Below, one piece after another: positions 16,231 to 24,868 of a DNA stretch of 64,000 bases. Each line of letters opens with the position of its first letter. Positions within the stretch are counted from its first letter, which is position 1. The notes under the pieces were generated by a model. It had not been told where the DNA came from and searched no databases. It was given only the letters and a program-made list of their open reading frames with translations. The DNA comes from Pseudomonas fluorescens (GTDB lineage Bacteria; Pseudomonadota; Gammaproteobacteria; Pseudomonadales; Pseudomonadaceae). The translations under genes were made by a program, and so were the position numbers. Location: the NCBI RefSeq assembly GCF_040448305.1, contig NZ_CP148752.1:6390501-6454500 (forward strand). Direction: 5' to 3'.

Positions 16231-17577
16231 ATGAACATCTCCCGCAGCACATTTATGCTGCCCTTTATCGCCTGTCTGCCGCTCATGGCCAGCGCGGCGC
16301 CCCCCCCTGCGACACAAGACTTCGTACTGGATAACGGCCTCAAGGTTGTCGTGCGCGAGGACCACCGCTCCCCCATCGTCACCGCCCAACTCTGGATCAA
16401 GGCCGGTTCAAGCTACGAACCACCCGGCCAGTCGGGCCTGTCCCACGCCCTCGAACATATGGTCTACAAAGGCAGCAGCAAGGCCTGCGCCGGAGAGTTC
16501 GCAGCAATACTGGAAAAACTTGGCGCCAATCAAAACGCATTTACCGGCACCGATTACACGGTTTTTTACCAGACACTGCCTTCCGGCCGCACTGGCGTCG
16601 CTTTCGAAATACTGGCCGACCTGATGAGTACGGCAAAGCTGGATGCACAGGACTTCACACCCGAGCTCAAGGTCATTCAGGAGGAGCGTCGGATGCGCGT
16701 TGATGATGAAATCACCGCGTCGGCTCACGAACGACTGAACAGCATTGCCTACCCGGCCAGCGGCTACCGCACCCCGACGATTGGCTGGATGCACGACCTG
16801 CAACGAATGAACGCCGTGCAATTGCGGCAGTGGTATCAGGCTTGGTATTCGCCAAGCAATGCGACGCTGGTGGTCGTTGGCGATGTTGCGCCTGAGCGGA
16901 TCAAGGCCCTGGCACAGCAGCATTTCGGCCATCTGGAACGACGTGCGACACCTGTGACGCCCGCCCCCGTCGAGCTGGCGTCTGCCGGTGAACGGTCACT
17001 GACCCTGCATGCACCGATAGCATCCCCACGCCTGATCATGAGCTTCAACGCGCCCAGCCTGGCCACGGCACCGGATCGTCGGACCGCCCATGCCCTGCGC
17101 TTGCTCGACATGTTACTGGCCGGATCCAGTAGCGCGCGGATCAAACAGCAACTGCAACTGAGCGAGGCGATATTCACCGAGGCCGACTCAGAGTACGACG
17201 CCTTCAATCGCGGCGATTCGTTACTGACCATCAGCACCCAGCTCAACCCGGACAAGCTCAGTGACGCTGACGAAGCCCTCGCCCGTCTGTGGCAAGTGAT
17301 CGAATCACTGAAGAGCAAGGCACCGGAACCGGCAGAACTGGAGCGCGCGAAAAACCGCCTGATCGCTAACACGGTTTATGCACAGGATGATCTGGAAGGG
17401 CAGGCCTACAACTTGGGCCTGCTGGAAACCATTGGCCTCGACTGGCGGCTGGCCGATCAGGATACGGATGCGCTGAACAAGGTCACGCCCCTGGATATTC
17501 AACAGGTCGCAAAGACTTACCTGACGCGCGAGCGCCTGAGTACCGCGAAAATCCTGCCGGAGAAAAACAATGGATAA
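16231..17577 (+). CDS. M16 zinc peptidase, catalytic subunit (pair 2)
   Basis: The 448-residue protein has a signal peptide (cleavage likely after ASA near residue 22) and an intact zinc motif HALEH (residues 72-76), with a downstream QEERRM segment supplying the likely third ligand. It is a paralogue of the protein at 10842, similar through DNGLKVVVREDHR, AYPASGYRTPTIGWM and ATLVVVGDV but well diverged elsewhere. It overlaps the next gene by 8 bases, as in pair 1. A periplasmic heterodimeric peptidase with a different substrate range is inferred. Confidence 0.88.
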   Translation: MNISRSTFMLPFIACLPLMASAAPPPATQDFVLDNGLKVVVREDHRSPIVTAQLWIKAGSSYEPPGQSGLSHALEHMVYKGSSKACAGEFAAILEKLGANQNAFTGTDYTVFYQTLPSGRTGVAFEILADLMSTAKLDAQDFTPELKVIQEERRMRVDDEITASAHERLNSIAYPASGYRTPTIGWMHDLQRMNAVQLRQWYQAWYSPSNATLVVVGDVAPERIKALAQQHFGHLERRATPVTPAPVELASAGERSLTLHAPIASPRLIMSFNAPSLATAPDRRTAHALRLLDMLLAGSSSARIKQQLQLSEAIFTEADSEYDAFNRGDSLLTISTQLNPDKLSDADEALARLWQVIESLKSKAPEPAELERAKNRLIANTVYAQDDLEGQAYNLGLLETIGLDWRLADQDTDALNKVTPLDIQQVAKTYLTRERLSTAKILPEKNNG

Positions 17578-19015
17578 GCTCAAAGGCCTCATCAACGGAT
17601 TGATCCTGGTCGGCATGCTGTCGAGTGCACAGTCCCCTGCCACTGCAACCACGGCGCCCCAGAAGCCAGCGCTGCAATCGCTCAATGAACCACAGACTCC
17701 GGCGACCCACCGCACACTGCCGATCAAGGGTTACAAAACCCTCAGTGGAACGAAGATCCTGTTCATCCGCACCCCTGGCCTGCCGATGTTCGATGCCCTT
17801 GTGAGCTTTGCCGCCGGCAGCGCCCACACATCACATCAACCCGGCCTGGCCGCGGTCACCGTTAGCCTTTTGAATGAGGGCGTAGATGGCAAGGACATCA
17901 ATGCCATACAGGCGACGTTCGATAATCTGGGAGCAAGGATGAATATGGGTACCAGCCACGACCGAACCTGGTTTTCCCTGCGTAGCCTGAGTGACGAATC
18001 ACAGCGCACTCCAGCGCTTGAATTGTTTGCCCAGGTACTCGGCAAGCCGCTGTTACCGCAAGAGTCTCTGCCTACGGTGAAATCCCAACTGCAGTACTTT
18101 CTGGACCTTGAAGATCAGTCCCATGCCGCTCAAGTCCGACAAGCGAACCTCGGCCAGCTGTTTCCCGACCACGGTTATGCCCAGTCCCTCTACGGAACCA
18201 GGGCCGGACTGACCGCCATTACCCGCACCCAAGTGCAAGACTTTCATCGCGAGGCTTATGCCGCGGGCAATGCCCAGATCACACTGGTCGGCGATCTCAC
18301 GGAGGAAGAAGCCCAACGCATCGGTGCGCAGATATCCGCGGCCCTGCCCCCGGGACCGGCCACTGCGGCGATCCAGCCAGTGGCAAGTCCAGCTGCTCCA
18401 GGTCTGCTGCGCATTGAACGACCATCGACCCAGGCCTACCTGCGCCTTGCCCAGCCAAGTGTCCTGCGAAGCAGTCCTGACTATGACGCACTGCAGATGT
18501 CCATGCGGATTTTCACCAACCGACTGACCAATGAACTGCGTGAACGCCGAGGCCTGACCTACCACGTTGAAGCCGACCTCTCGGCCCTTCAGGCGCAAGG
18601 ATGGCTGACCATTGAATTGCAGACCCGACCTGAGCAGGCCGATGCCGTGCTGGCCCATATCAAGACGATGTTCAGCGACTTCCTCACCCAGGGGCCGACC
18701 CAACAGGAACTCAACGACATCCAACAGCATCTGGCCAGTAGCGCGCCATTGGGCCGCGCCACCAATGCACAGATTTTGAGCCGACTGCACAACATCAGCA
18801 TCCACAATCTGCCGCTGGATCTCGACTTTTCCACGCAAGCGGCCTTGGAGCTGAACCTCGCATCAATCACGAGCGCCCTCAACCGGCATCACCACGCCGA
18901 CCAATGGCGCGTTGTCATCCTGGGGCCGAAGACAGATCAACAACCGTTGCCAGCTCCAATCGAAAGCACAACCAACGCCATGTGTCGCGCACCTGAAGAG
19001 ATTGTGGCAAGTTAG
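17570..19015 (+). CDS. M16 peptidase-like non-catalytic partner (pair 2)
   Basis: The 481-residue protein has an N-terminal hydrophobic signal or anchor (about residues 7-21) and no HxxEH. It keeps the Arg/Tyr signature as RERRGLTYHVEADL. It is the paralogue of the protein at 12190 (LPMFDALVSFAAGSA against LPMFDMRLIFAAGSS). The two-gene layout and overlap repeat pair 1 exactly, so the pair probably arose by duplication as a unit. No second rsmD follows. Confidence 0.86.
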   Translation: MDKLKGLINGLILVGMLSSAQSPATATTAPQKPALQSLNEPQTPATHRTLPIKGYKTLSGTKILFIRTPGLPMFDALVSFAAGSAHTSHQPGLAAVTVSLLNEGVDGKDINAIQATFDNLGARMNMGTSHDRTWFSLRSLSDESQRTPALELFAQVLGKPLLPQESLPTVKSQLQYFLDLEDQSHAAQVRQANLGQLFPDHGYAQSLYGTRAGLTAITRTQVQDFHREAYAAGNAQITLVGDLTEEEAQRIGAQISAALPPGPATAAIQPVASPAAPGLLRIERPSTQAYLRLAQPSVLRSSPDYDALQMSMRIFTNRLTNELRERRGLTYHVEADLSALQAQGWLTIELQTRPEQADAVLAHIKTMFSDFLTQGPTQQELNDIQQHLASSAPLGRATNAQILSRLHNISIHNLPLDLDFSTQAALELNLASITSALNRHHHADQWRVVILGPKTDQQPLPAPIESTTNAMCRAPEEIVAS

Positions 19016-19026
19016 TTACCCACGAC

Positions 19027-19056
19027 GACGCGGTCGCGGCGCTGTCCCGCCGCGTC
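19027..19056 (+). terminator. Weak hairpin after the second M16 pair
   Basis: GACGCGG (19027-19033) pairs with CCGCGTC (19050-19056) 11 bases after the stop at 19015. No T tract follows, so only weak support for a terminator. Confidence 0.3.
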
Positions 19057-19112
19057 TTCGGGCAGACTCATGAGCACTTTCTTCGAGAATCGCTGTGCAC
19101 CTGCACCCTGCA

Positions 19113-20108
19113 ATGGCCCAACCACCACCGTTCACCCCCGCCTTCGGCATCGGCAATCCGCACTTGCAAACCTTGTGGGGGCCGCTGTGGCGTAAAACCG
19201 TGCACATCGGCCGCGAACGCGAACGTCTTTGGCTTGAAGACGGCGACTTCCTCGACCTCGACTGGCACGGCCCGCACATTGCCGATGCGCCGTTGGTGCT
19301 GGTGCTGCACGGGCTCACCGGTTCGTCGAATTCTCCTTACGTGGCCGGTATGCAAAAAGCCCTGGGCGACCGAGGCTGGGCTAGCGTCGCGCTGAACTGG
19401 CGTGGCTGTTCGGGCGAACCCAATCTGTTGCCGCGCAGCTACCATTCCGGCGCCAGCGAAGACCTGGCCGAAACCATCAGGCACTTGCGGGCCAAACGGC
19501 CTCTCGCTCCGCTGTATGCTGTCGGCTACTCATTGGGCGGCAATATCCTGCTCAAGCATTTGGGCGAGACCGGCAGCGACAGCGGCGTGATGGGTGCCGT
19601 GGCGGTGTCGGTGCCATTCCGCCTGGACCAGTGCGCCGACCGCATCGACCAAGGCTTCTCAAAAGTCTATCAGGCACATTTCATGCGCGAGATGCTCGCC
19701 TACATCAAGAACAAGCAGCGACAGTTCCAGCACGACGGACGCGAGGAGGGCCTGGCAGCCCTGGCGGCGCTTGGCTCGCTGGAAAACATGCGCACGTTCT
19801 GGGACTTCGATGGCCGGGTTACCGCACCGCTGAACGGTTTTGTCGATGCCGAGGATTACTATCGTCGCGCTTCAAGCCGCTATTTCCTTGGCGAAATTCG
19901 CACGCCGACCTTGATGATTCAGGCCGCCGACGACCCCTTCGTGTTTCCCCACAGCCTGCCGCACGTCGATGAATTGTCCGCTTGCACGCAATTCGAACTG
20001 CAAGCCAAGGGCGGGCATGTCGGCTTCGTCGACGGTACGCTCAGGCAACCGGGTTACTACCTGGAGCGGCGCATCCCCGAGTGGCTAGCCGCCATAGGGC
20101 GCACTTGA
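19113..20108 (+). CDS. YheT-family alpha/beta hydrolase
   Basis: The 331-residue protein has the YheT opening FGIGNPHLQTLWGPLWR, the oxyanion segment VLHGLTGSSNSPY, the nucleophile elbow GYSLGGN, a late acid in QAADDPF and the histidine in KGGHVGF. Members are predicted esterases; no physiological substrate is known to me. The ATG at 19113 is used; a GTG six codons upstream is possible and neither has a strong ribosome site. It runs into the AraC gene with a 3-base gap, so the two may be co-transcribed. Confidence 0.85.
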   Translation: MAQPPPFTPAFGIGNPHLQTLWGPLWRKTVHIGRERERLWLEDGDFLDLDWHGPHIADAPLVLVLHGLTGSSNSPYVAGMQKALGDRGWASVALNWRGCSGEPNLLPRSYHSGASEDLAETIRHLRAKRPLAPLYAVGYSLGGNILLKHLGETGSDSGVMGAVAVSVPFRLDQCADRIDQGFSKVYQAHFMREMLAYIKNKQRQFQHDGREEGLAALAALGSLENMRTFWDFDGRVTAPLNGFVDAEDYYRRASSRYFLGEIRTPTLMIQAADDPFVFPHSLPHVDELSACTQFELQAKGGHVGFVDGTLRQPGYYLERRIPEWLAAIGRT

Positions 20109-20111
20109 ATC

Positions 20112-20945
20112 ATGGACGCTGACCAAGGCGAGTCGATCCACTTCTGGCAAACCCCGCCGCTGGCCGGGGTCGAGTTGTTGTCCGCCCGCTACATCGATCA
20201 TCGTTTCGCCCCCCACGTGCATGACGGCTATGTGATCGGCATGATCATGGCCGGCGCCCAGCGTTATCGCTATCGCGGCGCCGAACACCTGGCGGGCAGC
20301 GGCACGCTGGTGCTGATCAACCCTGATGAACTGCACACCGGCCACAAAGGCACCGAGGATGGCTGGCTTTACCGGGCGTTTTATCCGGACAGCGGGCAGA
20401 TAACCTCGCTGCTGGCTGAACTCGAACTGCCGACCCACCACTTGCCAGCCTTCGGTGCCACGCTGTATCGCGATCAGGATCTGGTGAACGGCTTCTGCCA
20501 ACTCCACCGCCTGCTGGAAAGCCCCGCCACCGCATTGCAGCAACAAACGGTCTGGCGCGAACTGGTGTTGTCGCTGTTGCAGCGTCATGCGGCGGTGCCC
20601 GATGCCGATAAACCTGGCAAGGAACACCGGGCCGTGAGCCTGGCCAAGGAATTGCTGCTCGCGCAATTGGCAGCACCGCCCTCATTGGAGGCGCTGGCGG
20701 CGGCGGTCAACCTCTCGCCCTTCCATTTCGCCCGAGTGTTCCGCCGCGCCACCGGCATGCCGCCGCACACCTGGCTGATGCAACAGCGCATCGCCCGGGC
20801 GCGGGCGTTGCTGCAAAGTGGTTGTCTGCCGCTGGAAGTCGCGATGCAACTGGGGTTTGCCGACCAGAGCCATCTGAGCCGGCAGTTCAAGCAGGTGTAT
20901 GGGGTTGGACCGGGGGCGTATCGCAGTGCAAAGCGGGGGACTTGA
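20112..20945 (+). CDS. AraC-family transcriptional regulator
   Basis: The 277-residue protein has an N-terminal cupin-like sensing domain (FAPHVHDGYVIGMI and INPDELHTGHKG) and two C-terminal helix-turn-helix motifs (about residues 185-275) ending in the AraC signature LGFADQSHLSRQFKQVYGVGPGAYR. The ligand is unknown. It lies 3 bases after the hydrolase. The nearest structural genes it might control are that hydrolase and the sulfurtransferase beyond the REP doublet. Confidence 0.88.
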   Translation: MDADQGESIHFWQTPPLAGVELLSARYIDHRFAPHVHDGYVIGMIMAGAQRYRYRGAEHLAGSGTLVLINPDELHTGHKGTEDGWLYRAFYPDSGQITSLLAELELPTHHLPAFGATLYRDQDLVNGFCQLHRLLESPATALQQQTVWRELVLSLLQRHAAVPDADKPGKEHRAVSLAKELLLAQLAAPPSLEALAAAVNLSPFHFARVFRRATGMPPHTWLMQQRIARARALLQSGCLPLEVAMQLGFADQSHLSRQFKQVYGVGPGAYRSAKRGT

Positions 20946-20979
20946 GGCTTAACGAAGTCTCAAAAACACCATCCATCCC

Positions 20980-21069
20980 TGTGGGAGCGAGCTTGCTCGC
21001 GATGGCGGCTTAACAATCAAAATCAATATTGAATGTAACGGCCCCATCGCGAGCAAGCTCGCTCCCACA
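20980..21069. repeat. REP doublet, TGGG type, heads outward
   Basis: TGTGGGAGCGAGCTTGCTCGCG opens the unit and the inverted copy ends at 21069. The spacer shares ATTGAATGT with the doublet at 6191. It separates the convergent AraC and sulfurtransferase genes. Confidence 0.92.
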
Positions 21070-21083
21070 AGGTTTCGTGGTGC

Positions 21084-21938
21084 TTATTCGTCCGTGGCAA
21101 TGCCCCGCGCAGGCTCGTTGATCCATTCGCTCCACGACCCGGCATACAACGAACCCAACGGATAACCGGCCAGGCACAACGCAAACAGGTTGTGGCACGC
21201 CGTCACGCCGGAACCGCAGTACGCCACCAGATCATTCGGTGAACGATCACCCAGTTTTGCGGCAAAACGCTGCCTGAGCTGATCGGCCGGCAGGAAGCGC
21301 CCGTCACTGCCCAGGTTCTCGGTAAACGCCGCACACTGGGCGCCAGGAATGTGCCCGGCAATCGGATCGATTGGTTCTACTTCACCCTTGAAACGCGGTA
21401 GTGCGCGGGCATCGAGCAGGGTCAGCTCCGGCTGCGCGAGGCGCTTTTGCAAATGCTCGGCACTGATCAGCAACGCCGTGTCAGGACTGCCGGTGAAGGA
21501 GCCACGAGTAATCGCCGGCGCATCCAGGCTCAGCGGCAAACCGGCCGCGTGCCAGGCCTTGAGACCGCCATCGAGAATGAATACACCATCGCGTTTGCCC
21601 AACCACGCCAGTAACCACCAGGCCCGCGCCGCATAGGCACCCGGGCCGTCGTCATACAGAACCACTTCGCTATCGGCGTTGATTCCCCAGGCTTGCAGGC
21701 GCTCGATCAGTTGCGCCGGCTCGGGTAACGGATGACGCCCGGTCACGCCCTTGACCACCGCGCCACTCAGGTCACGCTCAAGGTCGGCATAGCTCGAACC
21801 GGCGATGTGCCCTTCGGCATAGCTGCGCTGACCGTAATCCGGGTCTTCGAGGGCAAAACGACAATCCAGAATCACCAGCCCCGGCTGGTCCTTTTTCAGG
21901 TCCAGTGCTTGCGGGCTGATCAGTTGCGCAATGGGCAT
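21084..21938 (-). CDS. sseA: 3-mercaptopyruvate / thiosulfate sulfurtransferase
   Basis: The 284-residue protein has two rhodanese domains; the second carries the active-site loop CGSGVTA with nucleophile Cys241. The loop type points to mercaptopyruvate rather than thiosulfate as sulfur donor. The first domain (ILDCRFALEDPDYG) is non-catalytic. The end matches the family signature GSWSEW. It transfers sulfane sulfur to thiols or cyanide in the cytoplasm. It lies downstream of the TetR gene on the same strand, 30 bases away. Confidence 0.9.
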   Translation of the reverse strand: MPIAQLISPQALDLKKDQPGLVILDCRFALEDPDYGQRSYAEGHIAGSSYADLERDLSGAVVKGVTGRHPLPEPAQLIERLQAWGINADSEVVLYDDGPGAYAARAWWLLAWLGKRDGVFILDGGLKAWHAAGLPLSLDAPAITRGSFTGSPDTALLISAEHLQKRLAQPELTLLDARALPRFKGEVEPIDPIAGHIPGAQCAAFTENLGSDGRFLPADQLRQRFAAKLGDRSPNDLVAYCGSGVTACHNLFALCLAGYPLGSLYAGSWSEWINEPARGIATDE

Positions 21939-21968
21939 AGCGGGCTCCTGTGATTAAGTCGGTTGATC

Positions 21969-22640
21969 CTACTGTACTTCTTCCAGTGCCTGGGCCAGGG
22001 GCACGTAAAACTCTTCGAACAAGGCGCTGACCGCATCGCGGGCCTCATCCGTGACAAACCCGGCTTCCAGCACCAGCACCTGATACACACCGCGTTTAAT
22101 GGCCTGCTCACTCAGGTGGCTGGAGTTCTCTCGCGTGGTGCACAGGAAGCGCACCCAAGACGTGAGGATGATCCAGGCATTGAGCGTCAGGGACTCGATC
22201 TGCACCTTGTCCATCTTCAGGATGCCGGCGGCGACGAAACCTTCGTAGATCGCCGAACCCTGGATCAGGCAGCGCTGGGAGAAGCGTCGATAGCGGTCGG
22301 CCAGGTCCGGATCGCTGTCGAGCAAATGTTCGAGATCGCGATGCAGAAACCGGTAGCGCCACATCGCCGACAGCAGTTCCTTGAGGTAGAAGCGTTTGTC
22401 TTCCACCGTGGCGGCACGGCCCAGAGGCGGGCGCAGGAAGCTGTCCACCAGGCTTTCGTACTCGCTGAACAGCACGGCGATGATCGCCTGCTTGTTAGGG
22501 AAGTGGTAGTACAGGTTACCCGGGGAAATTTCCATGTGGGCAGCAATGTGGTTGGTGCTGATGCTGCGCTCGCCCTGCTGGTTGAACAGCTCCAGGCTGT
22601 TCTGCACGATGCGCTCGCTGGTTTTGATCCGTGGGGCCAT
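21969..22640 (-). CDS. laoR: TetR-family repressor, LaoR-like
   Basis: The 223-residue protein has a TetR helix-turn-helix at about residues 10-52 (ERSISTNHIAAHMEISPGNLYYHF split over the DNA-binding helices) and a C-terminal TetR ligand domain. It diverges from an aldehyde dehydrogenase, Tat lipoprotein and GMC oxidoreductase set, the order of laoR-laoC-laoB-laoA described in P. aeruginosa for long-chain alcohol oxidation. By that analogy it represses the three-gene set until a long-chain alcohol or its product is present. Two perfect palindromes lie in the 145-base gap to laoC. Confidence 0.82.
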   Translation of the reverse strand: MAPRIKTSERIVQNSLELFNQQGERSISTNHIAAHMEISPGNLYYHFPNKQAIIAVLFSEYESLVDSFLRPPLGRAATVEDKRFYLKELLSAMWRYRFLHRDLEHLLDSDPDLADRYRRFSQRCLIQGSAIYEGFVAAGILKMDKVQIESLTLNAWIILTSWVRFLCTTRENSSHLSEQAIKRGVYQVLVLEAGFVTDEARDAVSALFEEFYVPLAQALEEVQ

Positions 22641-22684
22641 GGCTTGAGCTTTAATTCAGAGTGCGTTGACGGGCATCTTAGATC

Positions 22685-22700
22685 TATCCGCGAGCGGATA
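22685..22700. promoter_or_regulatory. 16-base perfect palindrome, candidate operator near laoR
   Basis: TATCCGC-GA-GCGGATA is a perfect 7-2-7 palindrome, 45 bases upstream of the TetR start codon. Its sequence is unrelated to the second palindrome, so it may bind a different regulator or be an autoregulatory site. Confidence 0.45.
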
Positions 22701-22730
22701 AAACAAAGCTGTTCCAGGATGTCATTTGAC

Positions 22731-22754
22731 TTTTTAGAGTATAGACTCTAAAAA
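22731..22754. promoter_or_regulatory. 24-base perfect palindrome, likely LaoR operator at the laoC promoter
   Basis: Arms TTTTTAGAGT (22731-22740) and ACTCTAAAAA (22745-22754) are perfect inverted copies around ATAG. A TTGACT -35-like hexamer (22726-22731) overlaps its left edge and a weak -10 (TAAAAA, 22749-22754) its right edge. A repressor bound here would cover the promoter. It ends 31 bases before the laoC ATG. Confidence 0.65.
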
Positions 22755-22785
22755 GAGCCTCATTACAATAAATCCGGAGCCGACC

Positions 22786-24216
22786 ATGACTGCTGAAATT
22801 TCCTACCTGCAGAACCTACAGCAGCCGCTGGAAGAGCTTCAGGCCCTGTTCGACTCCCAGCGTGCCGCCTACGCCGCCAACCCGATGCCACCGGCCGCGC
22901 AGCGCCAGCAATGGCTCAAGGCACTAAAGGATTTGTTGAACAATGAACGCCAGGCCCTGATCGATGCGATCAGCCAGGACTTCAGCCATCGCAGCGCCGA
23001 TGAAACCCTGCTCGCCGAACTGATGCCCAGCCTGCACGGCATCCATTACGCCAGCAAACACCTCAAGGGCTGGATGCGAGCCTCGCGACGCAAGGTAGGC
23101 GCAGCCTTCCAGCCGGCTTCGGCCAAAGTGGTTTACCAACCGCTGGGCGTGGTCGGGGTCATCGTGCCGTGGAACTACCCGCTGTACCTGGCCATCGGCC
23201 CGTTGGTCGGCGCGCTGTCGGCGGGCAATCGGGTCATGCTCAAGCTCAGTGAGTCGACCCCCGCGACCGGCCTGCTGATGAAGCAACTGCTGGCGCGAAT
23301 CTTCCCCGAAGACCTGGTTTGCGTGGTCCTGGGCGAGGCGGATATGGGCGTGGCGTTTTCACGCCTGCCGTTCGATCACCTGCTGTTCACCGGCGCCACC
23401 AGCATCGGCAAACACGTGATGCGCGCCGCTGCGGAAAACCTGACCCCGGTGACCCTGGAACTGGGCGGCAAGTCCCCAGCCATTGTTTCTCACGACGTGC
23501 CGCTCAAGGATGCCGCCGAGCGCATCGCCTTCGGCAAGACCCTGAATGCCGGCCAGACCTGCGTGGCCCCGGACTACGTGCTGGTGCCGGAGGATCGCGT
23601 CGGAGGTTTCGTCGAAGCCTATCGCGCAGCCGTCCGCGGGTTTTATCCGACGCTGGCCGACAACCCGGACTACACCGCGATCATCAATGAGCGACAACTG
23701 GCGCGTCTCAACGGCTACGTCAGCGACGCCACCAGCAAGGGTGCGCTGCTGATGCCGCTGTTCGACCAGGGCCAGGGCCGCCGCATGAGCCATAGCCTGC
23801 TGCTCAACGTCACGGACGAGATGACGGTGATGCAGGACGAAATCTTCGGGCCGCTGCTGCCGATCGTGCCGTACAAGGATCTGGACCAGGCATTTGCCTA
23901 CATCAACCAGCGCCCTCGCCCACTGGCGCTGTATTACTTCGGCTACGACAAACGCGAACAACAGCGCGTGCTGCACGAAACCCATTCCGGCGGCGTGTGC
24001 CTGAACGACACCCTGCTGCACGTCGCCCAGGACGACATGCCGTTTGGCGGTATCGGCGCCTCGGGCATGGGCCACTACCACGGCCATGAAGGGTTCCTGA
24101 CCTTCAGCAAGGCCAAGGGCGTGTTGATCAAACAGCGGTTCAACGCCGCGAAGTTGATCTATCCGCCGTACGGCAAGTCGATTCAGAAGCTGATCCAGAA
24201 GCTGTTCATACGCTAA
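22786..24216 (+). CDS. laoC: LaoC-like aldehyde dehydrogenase (coniferyl aldehyde dehydrogenase family)
   Basis: The 476-residue NAD(P)-dependent enzyme oxidises aldehydes to acids. The general base Glu225 is in LELGGKSP and the catalytic Cys259 is in NAGQTCVAPDY; VIVPWNYPLYL is the N-terminal cofactor segment. The C-terminal hydrophobic and basic tail (LIYPPYGKSIQKLIQKLFIR) resembles the membrane-facing tail of fatty-aldehyde dehydrogenases. It has a good ribosome site (GGAG) and heads the laoCBA set. By analogy it converts long-chain aldehydes made by LaoA to fatty acids. Confidence 0.87.
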   Translation: MTAEISYLQNLQQPLEELQALFDSQRAAYAANPMPPAAQRQQWLKALKDLLNNERQALIDAISQDFSHRSADETLLAELMPSLHGIHYASKHLKGWMRASRRKVGAAFQPASAKVVYQPLGVVGVIVPWNYPLYLAIGPLVGALSAGNRVMLKLSESTPATGLLMKQLLARIFPEDLVCVVLGEADMGVAFSRLPFDHLLFTGATSIGKHVMRAAAENLTPVTLELGGKSPAIVSHDVPLKDAAERIAFGKTLNAGQTCVAPDYVLVPEDRVGGFVEAYRAAVRGFYPTLADNPDYTAIINERQLARLNGYVSDATSKGALLMPLFDQGQGRRMSHSLLLNVTDEMTVMQDEIFGPLLPIVPYKDLDQAFAYINQRPRPLALYYFGYDKREQQRVLHETHSGGVCLNDTLLHVAQDDMPFGGIGASGMGHYHGHEGFLTFSKAKGVLIKQRFNAAKLIYPPYGKSIQKLIQKLFIR

Positions 24217-24244
24217 CGATCATCACCGTCGGGTAATAACAATA

Positions 24245-24790
24245 ATGAACCCCAGCCTGTCCGATTCACCCGCGCTGTCACGGCGCGGGCTGCTTAAATT
24301 CAGCCTCGGCGCCACAGCTTTCCTCGCCACCGCCGGGCTCGGAGCCAGCCTCAGCGGTTGTTCGTCGAGCGTGCCGGCCAATGGTTTCGTCACGTTACGC
24401 AGCGGCGACCTGCTGTTTTTGCGGGCGTTGCTCCCGGTCATGCTCGAAGGTGCCGTGACCGTCGAACGGATGCCCGAGGCTGTCGATGGCACACTGAAAA
24501 GCCTGGACTACAACCTCGCTCACCTGTCGCCGGAAATGCTCAAGTTGACCCAACAATTGTTCGATGTGCTGGGCATGGCCGTGACCCGCGGACCGTTGAC
24601 CGGGGTCTGGGGCAGCTGGGAGAACGCCAGTGCCAACGACATCCGAGCCTTTCTCGATCGCTGGGAAAACAGCTCGTTGAGCCTATTGCGCATGGGTCAC
24701 AGTTCCTTGCTGCAACTGGTGATGATGGCCTGGTACGGCCGCAAGGAATCGTGGGCGCATTGCGGGTATCCCGGGCCGCCTACGGTCTGA
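24245..24790 (+). CDS. laoB: LaoB-like Tat-signal lipoprotein
   Basis: The 181-residue protein begins with a twin-arginine motif SRRGLLKF (residues 12-19), a hydrophobic stretch, then a lipobox ending LSGC at Cys39. This predicts export folded through Tat and lipid attachment. The rest is helical with no cofactor motif. Small proteins of this kind accompany GMC oxidoreductases in other systems. In P. aeruginosa laoB belongs to the same operon, but its exact role is not known to me. A partner or maturation role for LaoA is inferred. Confidence 0.75.
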   Translation: MNPSLSDSPALSRRGLLKFSLGATAFLATAGLGASLSGCSSSVPANGFVTLRSGDLLFLRALLPVMLEGAVTVERMPEAVDGTLKSLDYNLAHLSPEMLKLTQQLFDVLGMAVTRGPLTGVWGSWENASANDIRAFLDRWENSSLSLLRMGHSSLLQLVMMAWYGRKESWAHCGYPGPPTV

Positions 24791-24804
24791 AATCGAGTCG
24801 CCCC

Positions 24805-24829
24805 TATCGCGAGCAGGCTCGCTCCCACA
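24805..24829. repeat. Single REP, TGGG type
   Basis: A lone TATCGCGAGCAGGCTCGCTCCCACA lies between laoB and laoA, inside the operon. It carries the exact AGGCTCG/CTCCCAC word read by the candidate bridge RNA at 63761. Confidence 0.88.
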
Positions 24830-24868
24830 ATTGACCGTGTACCTCAATAATAAAAAGAGAACCCGAAG

